DNA of 64,000 bases, taken from assembly GCA_040274725.1 (NCBI GenBank), contig JBEMAQ010000004.1:133788-197787 (forward strand), written 5' to 3'. Both the position numbers and the translations under genes were made by a program. The notes under the pieces were generated by a model. That model had not been told where the DNA came from. It did not search any database and worked only from the letters and a program-made list of their open reading frames with translations. Of this stretch, positions 34,597-43,605 are shown piece by piece. This stretch comes from Solibacillus sp040274725. GTDB taxonomy: Bacteria; Bacillota; Bacilli; Bacillales_A; Planococcaceae. Each line of letters starts with the position of its first letter. Positions within the stretch are counted from its first letter, which is position 1.

Positions 34597-34621
34597 TCGA
34601 ATTAAAGTATCTTTAATTCGA
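34597..34621 (-). promoter_or_regulatory. Likely MhqR operator
   Basis: TCGAATTAAAG (34597-34607) and CTTTAATTCGA (34611-34621) are perfect complements separated by TAT, 18 bases before the mhqR start. The minus strand also contains ATCTCGAATT, which resembles the published MhqR box (ATCTCGAATTCGAGAT). Confidence 0.75.
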
Positions 34622-34659
34622 GATAAATATATCATGGATACAAAGCTCTGTCAAATGAT

Positions 34660-34747
34660 TAGAAAAACACATGACGCGCCAAATAGCACGTCATGATGTA
34701 TTTTCTTATCTTATGTGGATTTCCTTGAAAACTTATACTTTCCTATC
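34660..34747. repeat. Dispersed intergenic repeat, copy 2
   Basis: Starts AGAAAAACACATGACGCG, then CGTCATG, GTGGATTTCC, TTGAAAAC, ATACTTTCC, in the same order and spacing as 23424-23506, about 80 percent alike. It sits between the mhq operon and the 80-aa gene. CATGACG / CGTCATG forms the hairpin. Confidence 0.7.
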
Positions 34748-34793
34748 CCCTAATAAAATACTCCTGCGCATAAAGCATGCACAGGAGCATAAA

Positions 34794-35036
34794 CTACGAA
34801 CGCGGCGCATTTCGCCCAACACGAATGCTGCCTGGAATTTGATTCAGATCATCTAAATCACTGTCTACTTCTGCCTTTTCCTTTAACGGCTCTGGCGGAA
34901 TATCATCTACTGTATCCACTTCCGCCGCATGAACAAGCATCGCAATTGCATCATTATACGATAAACCAAATGCTTCATTTAACAGCTTTACTTCATCAAT
35001 GTCTGTTCCCGCAACTGTGAATTGTTTTTCTTTCAT
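34794..35036 (-). CDS. Small protein, possibly related to gamma-type acid-soluble spore proteins
   Basis: 80 residues from ATG 35036 (GGAGG, 7 bases). The N-terminal half reads TVAGTDIDEVKLLNEAFGLSYNDA, which recalls the TNxxEVKxxN repeats of gamma-type small acid-soluble spore proteins, but the second half is acidic and does not repeat the motif. It may belong to an SASP-like family or be unrelated. The C-terminus (IPGSIRVGRNAPRS) is basic. Single gene. The likeness is weak and I assign no firm function. Confidence 0.55.
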   Translation of the reverse strand: MKEKQFTVAGTDIDEVKLLNEAFGLSYNDAIAMLVHAAEVDTVDDIPPEPLKEKAEVDSDLDDLNQIPGSIRVGRNAPRS

Positions 35037-35311
35037 TGGCACACCTCCAACTATAGAATGTGCTGTTTTATTTTTATTATGAAAGCTATTTTAAACGCGA
35101 GAAAAATTCGGCTAAAAACTTTATTACTATATCAATCTCACCTAGAAAACTATTCACACAAAATGAAAGCGTTACCAAACTGAACCTTGATAGCACTGAA
35201 CTTTAAAACTAAATCCCCTTTCCTTCACAAGAAAATTATTTTTGATTTTTCTGACAAAATATCTTTTTTAAAATAATTCTAAATGTTACAATAATTGTAG
35301 GAGGGATGTCT

Positions 35312-35779
35312 ATGAAAGAGAAATTAATGGATCAAGCTGTACAAATGGCTTTCGAAAGTGCACAAACAAAAAATGGCGGCCCATTTGGCGCAGTCATTGT
35401 AAGAAACGGAGAAATTGTTGGGATTGGTAAAAATTCAGTCACAACAAAAAATGATCCAACTGCCCATGCAGAGGTCATGGCCATTCGTGATGCTTGCCAA
35501 AACTTAAATACATTTCAATTAGATGATTGCGAGATTTATACCTCTTGCGAACCTTGCCCGATGTGTCTCGGTGCGATTTACTGGGCACGCCTAAACAAAA
35601 TTTATTATGCAGCGACACAACATGATGCCGCGCAAATTGGCTTTGACGATAACTTCATTTACGTGGAGCTTGCAAAAGAGAAGACCGAGCGCTTCATCCC
35701 AATGAATCAGCTGCAGCCAGAAGGTTATTTAAAACCATTTAATTATTGGCACTCCACGACAGAAAAAATTGCTTATTAA
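35312..35779 (+). CDS. guaD: Guanine deaminase / nucleoside deaminase
   Basis: Zinc enzyme of the cytidine deaminase fold; in B. subtilis the close relative GuaD turns guanine into xanthine. 155 residues from ATG 35312 (GGAGGG 7 bases upstream; the earlier ATG touches that site). Zinc motif HAEVMAIRDAC and CEPCPMCLGAIYWAR are complete; GGPFGAVIV and FDDNFIYVEL are typical of the GuaD branch. It neighbours the xanthine dehydrogenase/purine transporter cluster, which would use its product. Single gene with its own terminator. TadA function is excluded by the divergent C-terminus typical of GuaD. Confidence 0.88.
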   Translation: MKEKLMDQAVQMAFESAQTKNGGPFGAVIVRNGEIVGIGKNSVTTKNDPTAHAEVMAIRDACQNLNTFQLDDCEIYTSCEPCPMCLGAIYWARLNKIYYAATQHDAAQIGFDDNFIYVELAKEKTERFIPMNQLQPEGYLKPFNYWHSTTEKIAY

Positions 35780-35784
35780 ACAAC

Positions 35785-35815
35785 AAGAGAATCCGGTATA
35801 TCGGATTCTCTTTTT
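35785..35815 (+). terminator. Terminator of guaD
   Basis: AAGAGAATCCG / CGGATTCTCTT exact stem, T run. Confidence 0.9.
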
Positions 35816-35863
35816 TCATGCGCTAGTATCGCATTTGCCGCTCTTTGCGCTAGACATCATTCA

Positions 35864-35897
35864 AGGTGCACAAAAAGCATCTGCTTTTCGTGCACCT
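35864..35897 (-). terminator. Terminator of the purine transporter operon
   Basis: AGGTGCAC-AAAAAGCA pairs with TGCTTTT-CGTGCACCT nearly perfectly, just after the BMP gene stop. Confidence 0.7.
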
Positions 35898-35905
35898 CGC
35901 ATTCA

Positions 35906-37039
35906 CTACTGTGGAATACTACCTTTAACCCCTTTTACAAGCCAGTTCATTGATAAAATATCTTCAATGGCTAATGACTCACCTTCAGCAACGCGTAGCT
36001 CGCCGTTGTTGTCGTAGATAGGACCTGTGAAAATATCGATTTCGCCTGCCGTAATGGCCTGCTCAATTTCTTTTACTTGTGCTTGTACATCTTCTGGTAC
36101 GTTTTTACCGAATGGTGCGATTGCCGCCATGCCTTCTTTTAAACCACCTAAGTAAGCATCGGATTTCCATGTACCATCAATCCAAGACTGAATTGTTGCT
36201 ACATAGTAGTCACCCCAGTGAATAACGGCATTTGTAATGTACGTTTCTGGTGCGTATTCGCTCATATCCGCGTCATTCCCCATGCCCCACACATTACGCT
36301 GTGCAGCTGCTTGAATACCTGCTGGCGAATCTTGATAATTCGCTAAAATATCAATTCCTTGGTCAAGTAATGTTTCCGCTGCTTGACGCTCAGCTGTTGG
36401 GTCAAACCATGTGTTACTCCATACAACCGGTACTTCGATGTCTGGATTAAGTGTTTGTGCTGCTAATGTAAAGGCATTAATTGTGTAAATAACTTCAGGA
36501 ATTGGAAATGCACCAACATACCCGATTTTGCCGTTTTCTGTCATGTTACCCGCTGCAATCCCTGCTAAGTAACCTGATTCCCAGCCTTTCACTTGATATG
36601 TACCCACGTTGTCAGCTGTTTTGTAGCCTGTTGCATGTAAAAATACAACATCCGGATATCTTTTCGCGACATTGATTGTTGGGTCCATATAGCCATAGCT
36701 TGTTGTGAAGACGATATCGTGATTTTGCGCTAACTCTTCAATCACACGCTCTGAATCGGGACCTTCTGGCACGTTTTCTACCGTTGTTGACGTGATGCCA
36801 AATGTCGTATCCACTAATTCGCGCCCTTCATCATGCGTCTTTGTCCAACCACCATCAGATGGTACACCGATGTAAACAAAGGCCACGCGCGGTGTTTTTT
36901 CTTCCGATGTTTCTGCTGGTGCTGGTGTTTCTGGTGTGTCTGCTGCCGCTGATTTTTCTTCTTCCTTCGCTGCCTGTGAACATGCACCTAGCATTAATAC
37001 TAAGGCAAATAATAATGTTGTCATCAACCATTTTTTCAT
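35906..37039 (-). CDS. BMP-family nucleoside/purine-binding lipoprotein
   Basis: Substrate-binding protein of an ABC importer. 377 residues from ATG 37039 (AAGGAG). The signal peptide ends in the lipobox LGAC, followed by a Glu/Ala/Pro linker and the BMP (PnrA-like) domain with FVYIGVPSDGGW, GYMDPTINVAKRYPDV and GYLAGIAAGNMTENGKIGYV. BMP proteins bind nucleosides or related purines. It is last of a four-gene transport unit that follows xanthine dehydrogenase genes on the same strand, so a purine such as xanthine, hypoxanthine, urate or a nucleoside is the likely ligand. Confidence 0.88.
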   Translation of the reverse strand: MKKWLMTTLLFALVLMLGACSQAAKEEEKSAAADTPETPAPAETSEEKTPRVAFVYIGVPSDGGWTKTHDEGRELVDTTFGITSTTVENVPEGPDSERVIEELAQNHDIVFTTSYGYMDPTINVAKRYPDVVFLHATGYKTADNVGTYQVKGWESGYLAGIAAGNMTENGKIGYVGAFPIPEVIYTINAFTLAAQTLNPDIEVPVVWSNTWFDPTAERQAAETLLDQGIDILANYQDSPAGIQAAAQRNVWGMGNDADMSEYAPETYITNAVIHWGDYYVATIQSWIDGTWKSDAYLGGLKEGMAAIAPFGKNVPEDVQAQVKEIEQAITAGEIDIFTGPIYDNNGELRVAEGESLAIEDILSMNWLVKGVKGSIPQ

Positions 37040-37160
37040 AAAATCCACTCCTTATCGTCTCATTAATTTATAAAATGCCTACATTCTTTTCGACACCACC
37101 ACCTTTAAAATTAAAAGCATAATATAGTTGAAGTGTTTTGGCTCAATCTAAGTTAAGACA

Positions 37161-38090
37161 TTAAAATCGCTGTTCCCTAAAATACGGTGCGCCGAGTGAT
37201 TGCGGCTCAATGGACGGCTTGTTGCGATTTTTCCAGCCAATAAACATAAGTACAAGGATCGTTGCAACATACGGAATCATTTTTAAGAAGTACGACGGAA
37301 TGCCTAAATCAAAGAGCTGCATACGGAAGCCTAGTGAATCAAGCCCGCCGAAGAAGTAAGCACCAAACAGGGCATAAATCGGATTCCAGCGTGCAAAAAT
37401 GATTAACGCGATTGCAATCCAGCCACGACCAGATGTCATGCCTTCGATCCACGATGGTGAATACACGAGCACTAAATAAAAGCCGGCCACTCCCATTAGC
37501 ATTGCCCCTGCTACGACGTGGAAATAACGAATTTTGACAACCGAAACACCCATCGCGTCCGACGTCGAGGGATTATCACCGACCGCCTTTAAATGTAGGC
37601 CCCAAGACGTCTTATACATGTAAATATATAAAATGATGGAAAGAAGGATACTGCCCCAAATAAAAATGTTCAACTGTGAAAAGATTGTTCCGATAAACGG
37701 AATGTTTTGTAAAAAGGATAAATCGACTTTTGGAATCGACACAGGAATGGCCACTCCGGCAACCGATTTTCCGATGTAGGCACTAAAGCCTGTACCAAAG
37801 AGCGTAATCGCTAAGCCACTGACAATTTGATTTGTACGTAATGTGATACAAAGAAACGCATGCACAAGCCCTAGTAAACCGGAGCTAATGAGTGTGACAA
37901 CTAATGTAATGAGTAAATTTTCCGTTTGAATATACACAATGGCAGCAGTTACTGCACCGACGAGCATAATTCCCTCGGTTCCTAAGTTGATAATGCCGGC
38001 CTTTTCATTTAAAATCCCGCCAAGCACAGCAAACAGCAACGTCGTCCCTCCGGAAATGGCTGCAACGATTATGAGTGGAATCATCTCCAT
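37161..38090 (-). CDS. ABC transporter permease, nucleoside type (NupQ/YufQ-like)
   Basis: 309-residue polytopic permease of the branched-chain amino acid/ribose permease superfamily: NEKAGIINLGTEGIMLVGA is its hallmark near the N-terminus and GRGWIAIALIIFARWNPIYALFGAYFFGGL near the end. About eight helices. Partner of the permease at 38176 in a heterodimer that translocates purines or nucleosides. Good ribosome site (AAGGAGG). Confidence 0.9.
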   Translation of the reverse strand: MEMIPLIIVAAISGGTTLLFAVLGGILNEKAGIINLGTEGIMLVGAVTAAIVYIQTENLLITLVVTLISSGLLGLVHAFLCITLRTNQIVSGLAITLFGTGFSAYIGKSVAGVAIPVSIPKVDLSFLQNIPFIGTIFSQLNIFIWGSILLSIILYIYMYKTSWGLHLKAVGDNPSTSDAMGVSVVKIRYFHVVAGAMLMGVAGFYLVLVYSPSWIEGMTSGRGWIAIALIIFARWNPIYALFGAYFFGGLDSLGFRMQLFDLGIPSYFLKMIPYVATILVLMFIGWKNRNKPSIEPQSLGAPYFREQRF

Positions 38091-38175
38091 TGTTGTAGCC
38101 TCCTTTGATATTTTTTATTTTCAGGTGTCCAGGCATTCGCGTTCGTCCCCACGAATCAAAACGAATGCGCTGTTG

Positions 38176-39291
38176 TTAATTCACGCGTTTTAAACGATAT
38201 TTACTTAGCATTTCACCTGCGAGTAAGCAAATTAAAATGAGTCCTTGTAGCATCGATGAAAACGATGAGGGTAAGCCGATTGTCTGCACACTATACCCCC
38301 CAACAATTAAGCTACCGATAAAGAGCGACGTAATGATCATTGCCCACGGATTTAATTTTGCTAGCCATGCAACGATGATGGCCGTATAGCCGTAACCTGG
38401 CGAAATTCCGTACATTAAACGCTGCGCGACACCTGACACTTCAATCGCACCCGCAAAACCTGCAAGACCACCACTCATCATCATGACGATTAAAATATGC
38501 TTGTTAATTTTAATGCCTGCATTTTGTGCAGCAATTGGGTTGGAGCCGAGTAATTTCAGCTCGTAGCCCCAGCGTGTTTTAGCAAGTAAAAAGGCGAAAA
38601 TGATTACGGTAATAATGGCAAAAATTAACCCCATATGAAGACGTGTACCGCCGATATTCGCTAGTACTTGAAACGGGTTAAAGATGGGTGTACCAGGGAA
38701 GTTAAAGCCTTCTGGATCACGCCAAGGTTGATACACAAGATAATCTAGTAAAAGAATGGCAACATAGTTGAGCATTAGCGATGTGATGAGCTCATTTACT
38801 TTAAAGTACGTTCTCGGAATCGCTGTCAATAAACCCCAAACTGCTCCAAGCGCAATCCCCATCACCATCATGAGTGGTATGTATAATAAACCCGGCAAGT
38901 TCGGCAAATAGATTGTCATCGCCGTAGCACCGATTGCACCTAAGATGAATTGCCCTTCTGCACCGATATTGTAAATGGAAATTTTATAAGCAATGGCAAC
39001 ACCGAGCCCACATAATAACAGTGGAATGGCTTTAACAATCGTTTCACTAATGCCGAAACTCGAGCCAAATGCACCGTACATCATTTTGCTGTACACCGTA
39101 ATCGGATTCATACCGTTCAGTAGGATGAAAATCGCACTAATAATGAGTGCAACAGCCACTGATGCCACTGGAATCCACCAGCCCCCTGCTTTTTTGTGTG
39201 GGTCATATTGCAGGCGGTACGGAATAATTGCTTTCTTTTTCGTTTTTTCTACTTCGACCGGTAATTGTTCAACCGACGTTTTTTGCGTCAT
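38176..39291 (-). CDS. ABC transporter permease, nucleoside type (NupP/YufP-like)
   Basis: 371 residues from ATG 39291, which has AAGGTG 6 bases upstream; an in-frame GTG at 39300 is less likely. The N-terminal 50 residues are charged and cytoplasmic, then about nine helices with YNIGAEGQFILGAIGA and GISPGYGYTAIIVAWLAKLNP, typical of this permease branch. Its start overlaps the ATPase gene by 23 bases, so translation is coupled. Forms the membrane channel with the product of 37161-38090. Confidence 0.9.
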   Translation of the reverse strand: MTQKTSVEQLPVEVEKTKKKAIIPYRLQYDPHKKAGGWWIPVASVAVALIISAIFILLNGMNPITVYSKMMYGAFGSSFGISETIVKAIPLLLCGLGVAIAYKISIYNIGAEGQFILGAIGATAMTIYLPNLPGLLYIPLMMVMGIALGAVWGLLTAIPRTYFKVNELITSLMLNYVAILLLDYLVYQPWRDPEGFNFPGTPIFNPFQVLANIGGTRLHMGLIFAIITVIIFAFLLAKTRWGYELKLLGSNPIAAQNAGIKINKHILIVMMMSGGLAGFAGAIEVSGVAQRLMYGISPGYGYTAIIVAWLAKLNPWAMIITSLFIGSLIVGGYSVQTIGLPSSFSSMLQGLILICLLAGEMLSKYRLKRVN

Positions 39292-40825
39292 TGCTGTCAC
39301 CTTCTTTATACGTTAATCCTGCCATTAATTGTCCGATGACCTTTTTATCCGCCTCGTCACGATGAATAACACCGTTAATTTTGCCGTTATAAAGCACAAG
39401 AATTTTGTCGGATAGCTGCATGACTTCATCTAAATCCTCAGAAATGAGTAAAGTACCACTGCCCTTCTCCTTTAGCGCTAACAGCATCTCATGCACTGCC
39501 TTTGTCGCACCAACATCTAGCCCTTGTGTTGGGTGAACGGCAATCATGAGCTTCGGATTTAAATCCATCTCGCGGGCAAACAGTAACTTTTGCTGATTTC
39601 CACCTGACAGCTGACGTACAGGGCTCACAAGGTCCGGTGTGCGCACATCAAACTTTTTCACAAGCTCCGCGCTCCATTCTGCATTCGGCTTTTGCTTCAT
39701 AAAGCCTACTTTCGCACGGTCTGTCGTGCGGTACGATTTCATAAGTAAGTTTTCAACAATCCCAAGGCCACCCGCTAACCCGCTTTTCATCCGATTTTCT
39801 GGAATATGTGCAATCCCTTTATCAATTAATTGCTGCACAGATGGTGTTTTTAATACCTCTCCGCTAAATCGCACATCTCCAGAAGTCCACGGCATGAGCC
39901 CGGTTAATGTTTCGGCTAGCTGCTTTTGCCCATTACCCGCAACACCTGCAACCCCAACAATTTCATGCTCCTGAATCGAAAAGTTGACGTGATCAATCGC
40001 GAGTAGGTTTTGCTTCGTTTTGACGACTAAATTTTCGACCTGTAAAATCGGGCTGCCTAGTGGGAGCGACGGAATGACGAGTTCACGCTCTGCCGCTTTT
40101 TCGACCATTAAGCTCGCTAAATGTTCGACGGATGTATCTTTACTGTCCATCTGTGCAATCATTTTCCCTTTTCGCATAATGGAAATACGGTCGGCAACAG
40201 ACATTACTTCCTTTAATTTATGCGTTGTAATAATCATTGTTTTGCCGTCTTTTTTTAGCGCTAGCATCGTTTTAAGTAGTTGCTCTACCTCGCCTGGTGT
40301 CAGCACCGAGGTCGGCTCATCAAAAATGATGATGTCCGCTCCCTTATACAGCGTTTTCACGATTTCCACACGCTGCTGCTCACCAACTGACAGCTGCCAA
40401 ATCGGGACATCTGTTGGGAATGTTAGTCCGTACTGTGCACTAATTTCCTCGATTTGCTGCTTCTTCTTTTTCAAGTAAGAAAAGCCGCGCCATTTCTGCG
40501 TCGTTTCGCCTAAAATAATATTTTCAATGGCCGTTAGTGTATCAACGAGACGGAAATTTTGGTGCACCATGCCAATGCCAAGCGTCATTGATTCCTTCGG
40601 TGAGCGAATCGTTGTGACTTCACCATTAATCGCAATCGTGCCGCTATCTGCACGGTAAATGCCTGAAAGCATACTCATAATCGTACTTTTACCGGCGCCA
40701 TTCTCACCTAAAAGCGCATGAATTTCTCCCTTTTTCACTTGAAAATTGACGTCATCACTTGCTGTTACACTGCCGAATTTTTTGACAATATTTTTCATAT
40801 CAATTGCATACAGTGATTGGTCCAT
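39269..40825 (-). CDS. ABC transporter ATPase with two nucleotide-binding domains (NupO/YufO-like)
   Basis: 518 residues. Two ATPase halves as in sugar/nucleoside importers: the first has Walker A GENGAGKST, signature LSVGEQQRVEIVKTL and Walker B IIIFDEPTSVL; the second has a weaker Walker A GVAGNGQKQ, signature LSGGNQQKLLFAREM and an altered Walker B MIAVHPTQGLD (His in place of the usual acidic pair), so only the first site is likely fully catalytic, a usual asymmetry in this family. It follows pucE with a 15-base gap and powers the permeases downstream. Confidence 0.92.
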   Translation of the reverse strand: MDQSLYAIDMKNIVKKFGSVTASDDVNFQVKKGEIHALLGENGAGKSTIMSMLSGIYRADSGTIAINGEVTTIRSPKESMTLGIGMVHQNFRLVDTLTAIENIILGETTQKWRGFSYLKKKKQQIEEISAQYGLTFPTDVPIWQLSVGEQQRVEIVKTLYKGADIIIFDEPTSVLTPGEVEQLLKTMLALKKDGKTMIITTHKLKEVMSVADRISIMRKGKMIAQMDSKDTSVEHLASLMVEKAAERELVIPSLPLGSPILQVENLVVKTKQNLLAIDHVNFSIQEHEIVGVAGVAGNGQKQLAETLTGLMPWTSGDVRFSGEVLKTPSVQQLIDKGIAHIPENRMKSGLAGGLGIVENLLMKSYRTTDRAKVGFMKQKPNAEWSAELVKKFDVRTPDLVSPVRQLSGGNQQKLLFAREMDLNPKLMIAVHPTQGLDVGATKAVHEMLLALKEKGSGTLLISEDLDEVMQLSDKILVLYNGKINGVIHRDEADKKVIGQLMAGLTYKEGDSNDAKNVG

Positions 40826-40840
40826 TTTTTTCCCTCCCTT

Positions 40841-41359
40841 CTAATGCTGGGGTTGTTTGATGAGTGATTGCACAACGCGTAATACCCCGCCGTAGCCTGT
40901 GCAGCGGCAAAGATTGCCGGCAAGTGCTTCTTTAATATCCGCTTCCTGCGGGTTTGGATTTTGGTCAAGCAGTGCTTTAACAGCAAGTACCATGCCCGAT
41001 GTACAGTATCCGCACTGGAAGCCACCCTCTGTTAAAAACGCCTGCTGCACTTCGTCTAGTGACACATTACGAAGCCCTTCAATTGTTGTAATCCTTTTGC
41101 CGTTTACTTGGTAGGCCATCATTAAGCAGCCATTGACTAACGCATCATCCACCAAAACTGAGCACGCCCCGCATCTGCCAATGCCACACGAGACTTTCGT
41201 TCCTGTCAAAGCGATATAATCGCGCAAAATAACTGTGAGCTTTTCGGTTGGCGATACTTCGATGACATACAGCTCGTTATTGACTGTAAGGGATAACGTC
41301 ATCAAGCCCGCTTTATCAGAAGTTTGAATATTCGGATAATTTTTCTGATTTACACCCAT
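40841..41359 (-). CDS. pucE: Xanthine dehydrogenase, [2Fe-2S] subunit
   Basis: 172 residues. Plant-type ferredoxin motif CGIGRCGAC plus a further Cys (NGCLMM), then the helical second cluster domain with CGYCTSGM and CRCTGYGG. It carries electrons from the Mo site to FAD. Its first codons overlap the end of pucD by 10 bases, so the two are coupled. The N-terminus is about 18 residues longer than the common start at LTLSLTVNNE. Third of the pucCDE order used in B. subtilis. Confidence 0.92.
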   Translation of the reverse strand: MGVNQKNYPNIQTSDKAGLMTLSLTVNNELYVIEVSPTEKLTVILRDYIALTGTKVSCGIGRCGACSVLVDDALVNGCLMMAYQVNGKRITTIEGLRNVSLDEVQQAFLTEGGFQCGYCTSGMVLAVKALLDQNPNPQEADIKEALAGNLCRCTGYGGVLRVVQSLIKQPQH

Positions 41360-43605
41360 TCAAACAGCCCCTTTCGCTCCATATTTTCAAGCAGCTCCTC
41401 TGGGCAAATCGGAAGCTTTGTAATCCAGCAGCCTGTTGCGTCATGCACGGCCTTTGCAATCGCTGGGATAATGGCAATCGTCCCAATTTCCCCTACACCT
41501 CGTGGTCCGTACGCATCGCCCTCGACAAGCTCTTCAATGGCATACACGTTCGTATTAAATGGCACATCAACAATATTTGGAATTAAGTAGGAGTCAAAAT
41601 TTTCTGTTGCATACTTGCCGTCTACGATTTTCGCTTCTTCTGTCAGCGCATAGCCTAACGACATAACGCCGCCTCCTTCAATTTGCCCAACATAACCACT
41701 TGGACTAATGACAGGACCCGAAGAAATCACGTGATCCATCGCAACAACCTTTACTTTGCCCGTCAGCACATCTACCTCAACGTCAACTTTAATGGCGCCA
41801 AATGAATAGAGGAAATGTCCACCTGGAATGGCTTCGGGAGTTGTTGGAAAATTAAAGTACGTTAACACCGAATGCGGCTCGTCCAATTGCTGGGCGCATT
41901 CCTTATACGTCATGCACGGCCCATCTGTTTTTTCTTTGCGCCAAACACCTGCCGGGCCTAAAAACAGCTCTGATTCTAGTACATGTAGCTTTTGTGCAAC
42001 ATGCTGATAGAGCTTTTCTTTAAACGGTCCTTTCAGATGCTGCAAGGATTGCCACACCATACTTGTTCCGCGCGATGCAGTAGAAGAGCCTGAAATCGGC
42101 ACGCGCTCTGTATCCCCAATGACAATCGACAAGTCCTCTTTACTACAGCCAATCTCTTCAGTCGTCAAATTTTCAATGACTGCAAGCAACCCTTGCCCGC
42201 ATTCCTCAAAGCCAAATGAAATTTCAATCTTACCGTCATACGTTAACGATAAACGGCCACCTGCATGATCTAAGCGCCCAAAGCCAAGACCACCACCATG
42301 CATCGCAATGGCAATCGCTGAGCCTGTTAACGTCCAAGGCTCATCGGATGCAGCACGCGCTGTCACAAGCTTACTTACACCTTCTAATACTTGTGATGCA
42401 CCATCTGTCGGAGCAATTTGCTGCCCGACTGGACCTAAATCCGCTCTCCCGCGAATATTTAAACGACGAAATGCGACCGGGTCCATTTGAAGCTTGTCGG
42501 CTAAACGGTCCATTTGCCCTTCAAGTGCAAATGTAATCTGATTGCCGCCAAAGCCTCTAAACTCACCTGCTAAACCATTATTCGTAAAAACAGAAATGCC
42601 CTCTGTTTCAATATTTGGGATGATATACGGGCCTGCCGCATGCTCCACCGAAAAATCAAGAACGGCTGGACCTAATGTTGCATATGCTCCTTTATCCGCC
42701 ACAATTTGTACTTTATGCGCTAACAGTTTCCCGCTCGCATCGATGCCTGTTTTGGCGGTAATTCTCATCGGATGTCGCTTCAAGCCGGCTCTTACTGACT
42801 CTACGCGCGTATTATGAATTTTCACCGGCTGTCCGCATGCTAATGCAAGCAGTGCACCGTACGGCTGAATATTTAACTCATCTTTCCCACCAAATGAGCC
42901 GCCCATTGGACTAGAAATGACGCGAATTTTTTCTTCAGGTAATGCCAAAATTCTCGATAACTGCAAGCGGTCCTTAAAGCCGTGCTGTGTGCCGGCATAA
43001 ACTGTAATGCTGCCATTCCCTTCAGGTACAATGACACCGCCCTCTGTTTCCATATACGCATGCATTTGGCGCGGCAATTCGTACGTTTCCTCGACAATAA
43101 ACGCACATTTCGTAAAGGCCTGTTCCACATCACCATGTTGGTAGCCCGCTTTATGCAAAATATTGCCGTCTGGATGTAGCTTGATTGCCTCTGGCGCCAA
43201 TGCCTTCTCCGGGCTATCAATGACCGGTAGCACCTCATAGTCCACATCAATTAATTGAAGGGCGGCAACTGCGATTTCAATTGTGTCTGCGGCTACAGCT
43301 GCAACCGCGTCCCCGATATAACGAATATGATCCTCACAAAATACAGGCTGGTCAGGGAATATTAAGCCGAAACGATTGAGTCCTGGTACATCTTTATGCG
43401 TAAGAACGGCTCTCACACCATCTAACTGCTTCGCCTTCTCTGTATTAATTGAACGAATTTTTGCATGGGGATGGGCACTTCTTAGTACTTTGCCATATAG
43501 CATGTTCGGGAATGTAAGATCTGTTAAATATTTTAAGCCACCCGTTACCTTTTCTAAGCCATCTGGTCGAACGCGTCCCTCACGTTCTCGGAAATCAGAC
43601 TTCAT
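41350..43605 (-). CDS. pucD: Xanthine dehydrogenase, molybdenum-binding subunit
   Basis: 751 residues, the catalytic subunit of the xanthine oxidase family that hydroxylates hypoxanthine or xanthine. The N-terminal aldehyde-oxidase/XDH hammerhead domain (VTGGLKYLTDL) is followed by the Mo domains with SPMGGSFGGKDELN, AGEFRGFGGNQ and YGPRGVGEIGTIA; the last holds the catalytic Glu. The overlap with pucC (11 bases) and pucE (10 bases) implies one mRNA. Substrate is inferred as purine from the adjoining transporter and guanine deaminase; other XDH-family hydroxylases look similar. Confidence 0.92.
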   Translation of the reverse strand: MKSDFREREGRVRPDGLEKVTGGLKYLTDLTFPNMLYGKVLRSAHPHAKIRSINTEKAKQLDGVRAVLTHKDVPGLNRFGLIFPDQPVFCEDHIRYIGDAVAAVAADTIEIAVAALQLIDVDYEVLPVIDSPEKALAPEAIKLHPDGNILHKAGYQHGDVEQAFTKCAFIVEETYELPRQMHAYMETEGGVIVPEGNGSITVYAGTQHGFKDRLQLSRILALPEEKIRVISSPMGGSFGGKDELNIQPYGALLALACGQPVKIHNTRVESVRAGLKRHPMRITAKTGIDASGKLLAHKVQIVADKGAYATLGPAVLDFSVEHAAGPYIIPNIETEGISVFTNNGLAGEFRGFGGNQITFALEGQMDRLADKLQMDPVAFRRLNIRGRADLGPVGQQIAPTDGASQVLEGVSKLVTARAASDEPWTLTGSAIAIAMHGGGLGFGRLDHAGGRLSLTYDGKIEISFGFEECGQGLLAVIENLTTEEIGCSKEDLSIVIGDTERVPISGSSTASRGTSMVWQSLQHLKGPFKEKLYQHVAQKLHVLESELFLGPAGVWRKEKTDGPCMTYKECAQQLDEPHSVLTYFNFPTTPEAIPGGHFLYSFGAIKVDVEVDVLTGKVKVVAMDHVISSGPVISPSGYVGQIEGGGVMSLGYALTEEAKIVDGKYATENFDSYLIPNIVDVPFNTNVYAIEELVEGDAYGPRGVGEIGTIAIIPAIAKAVHDATGCWITKLPICPEELLENMERKGLFEWV

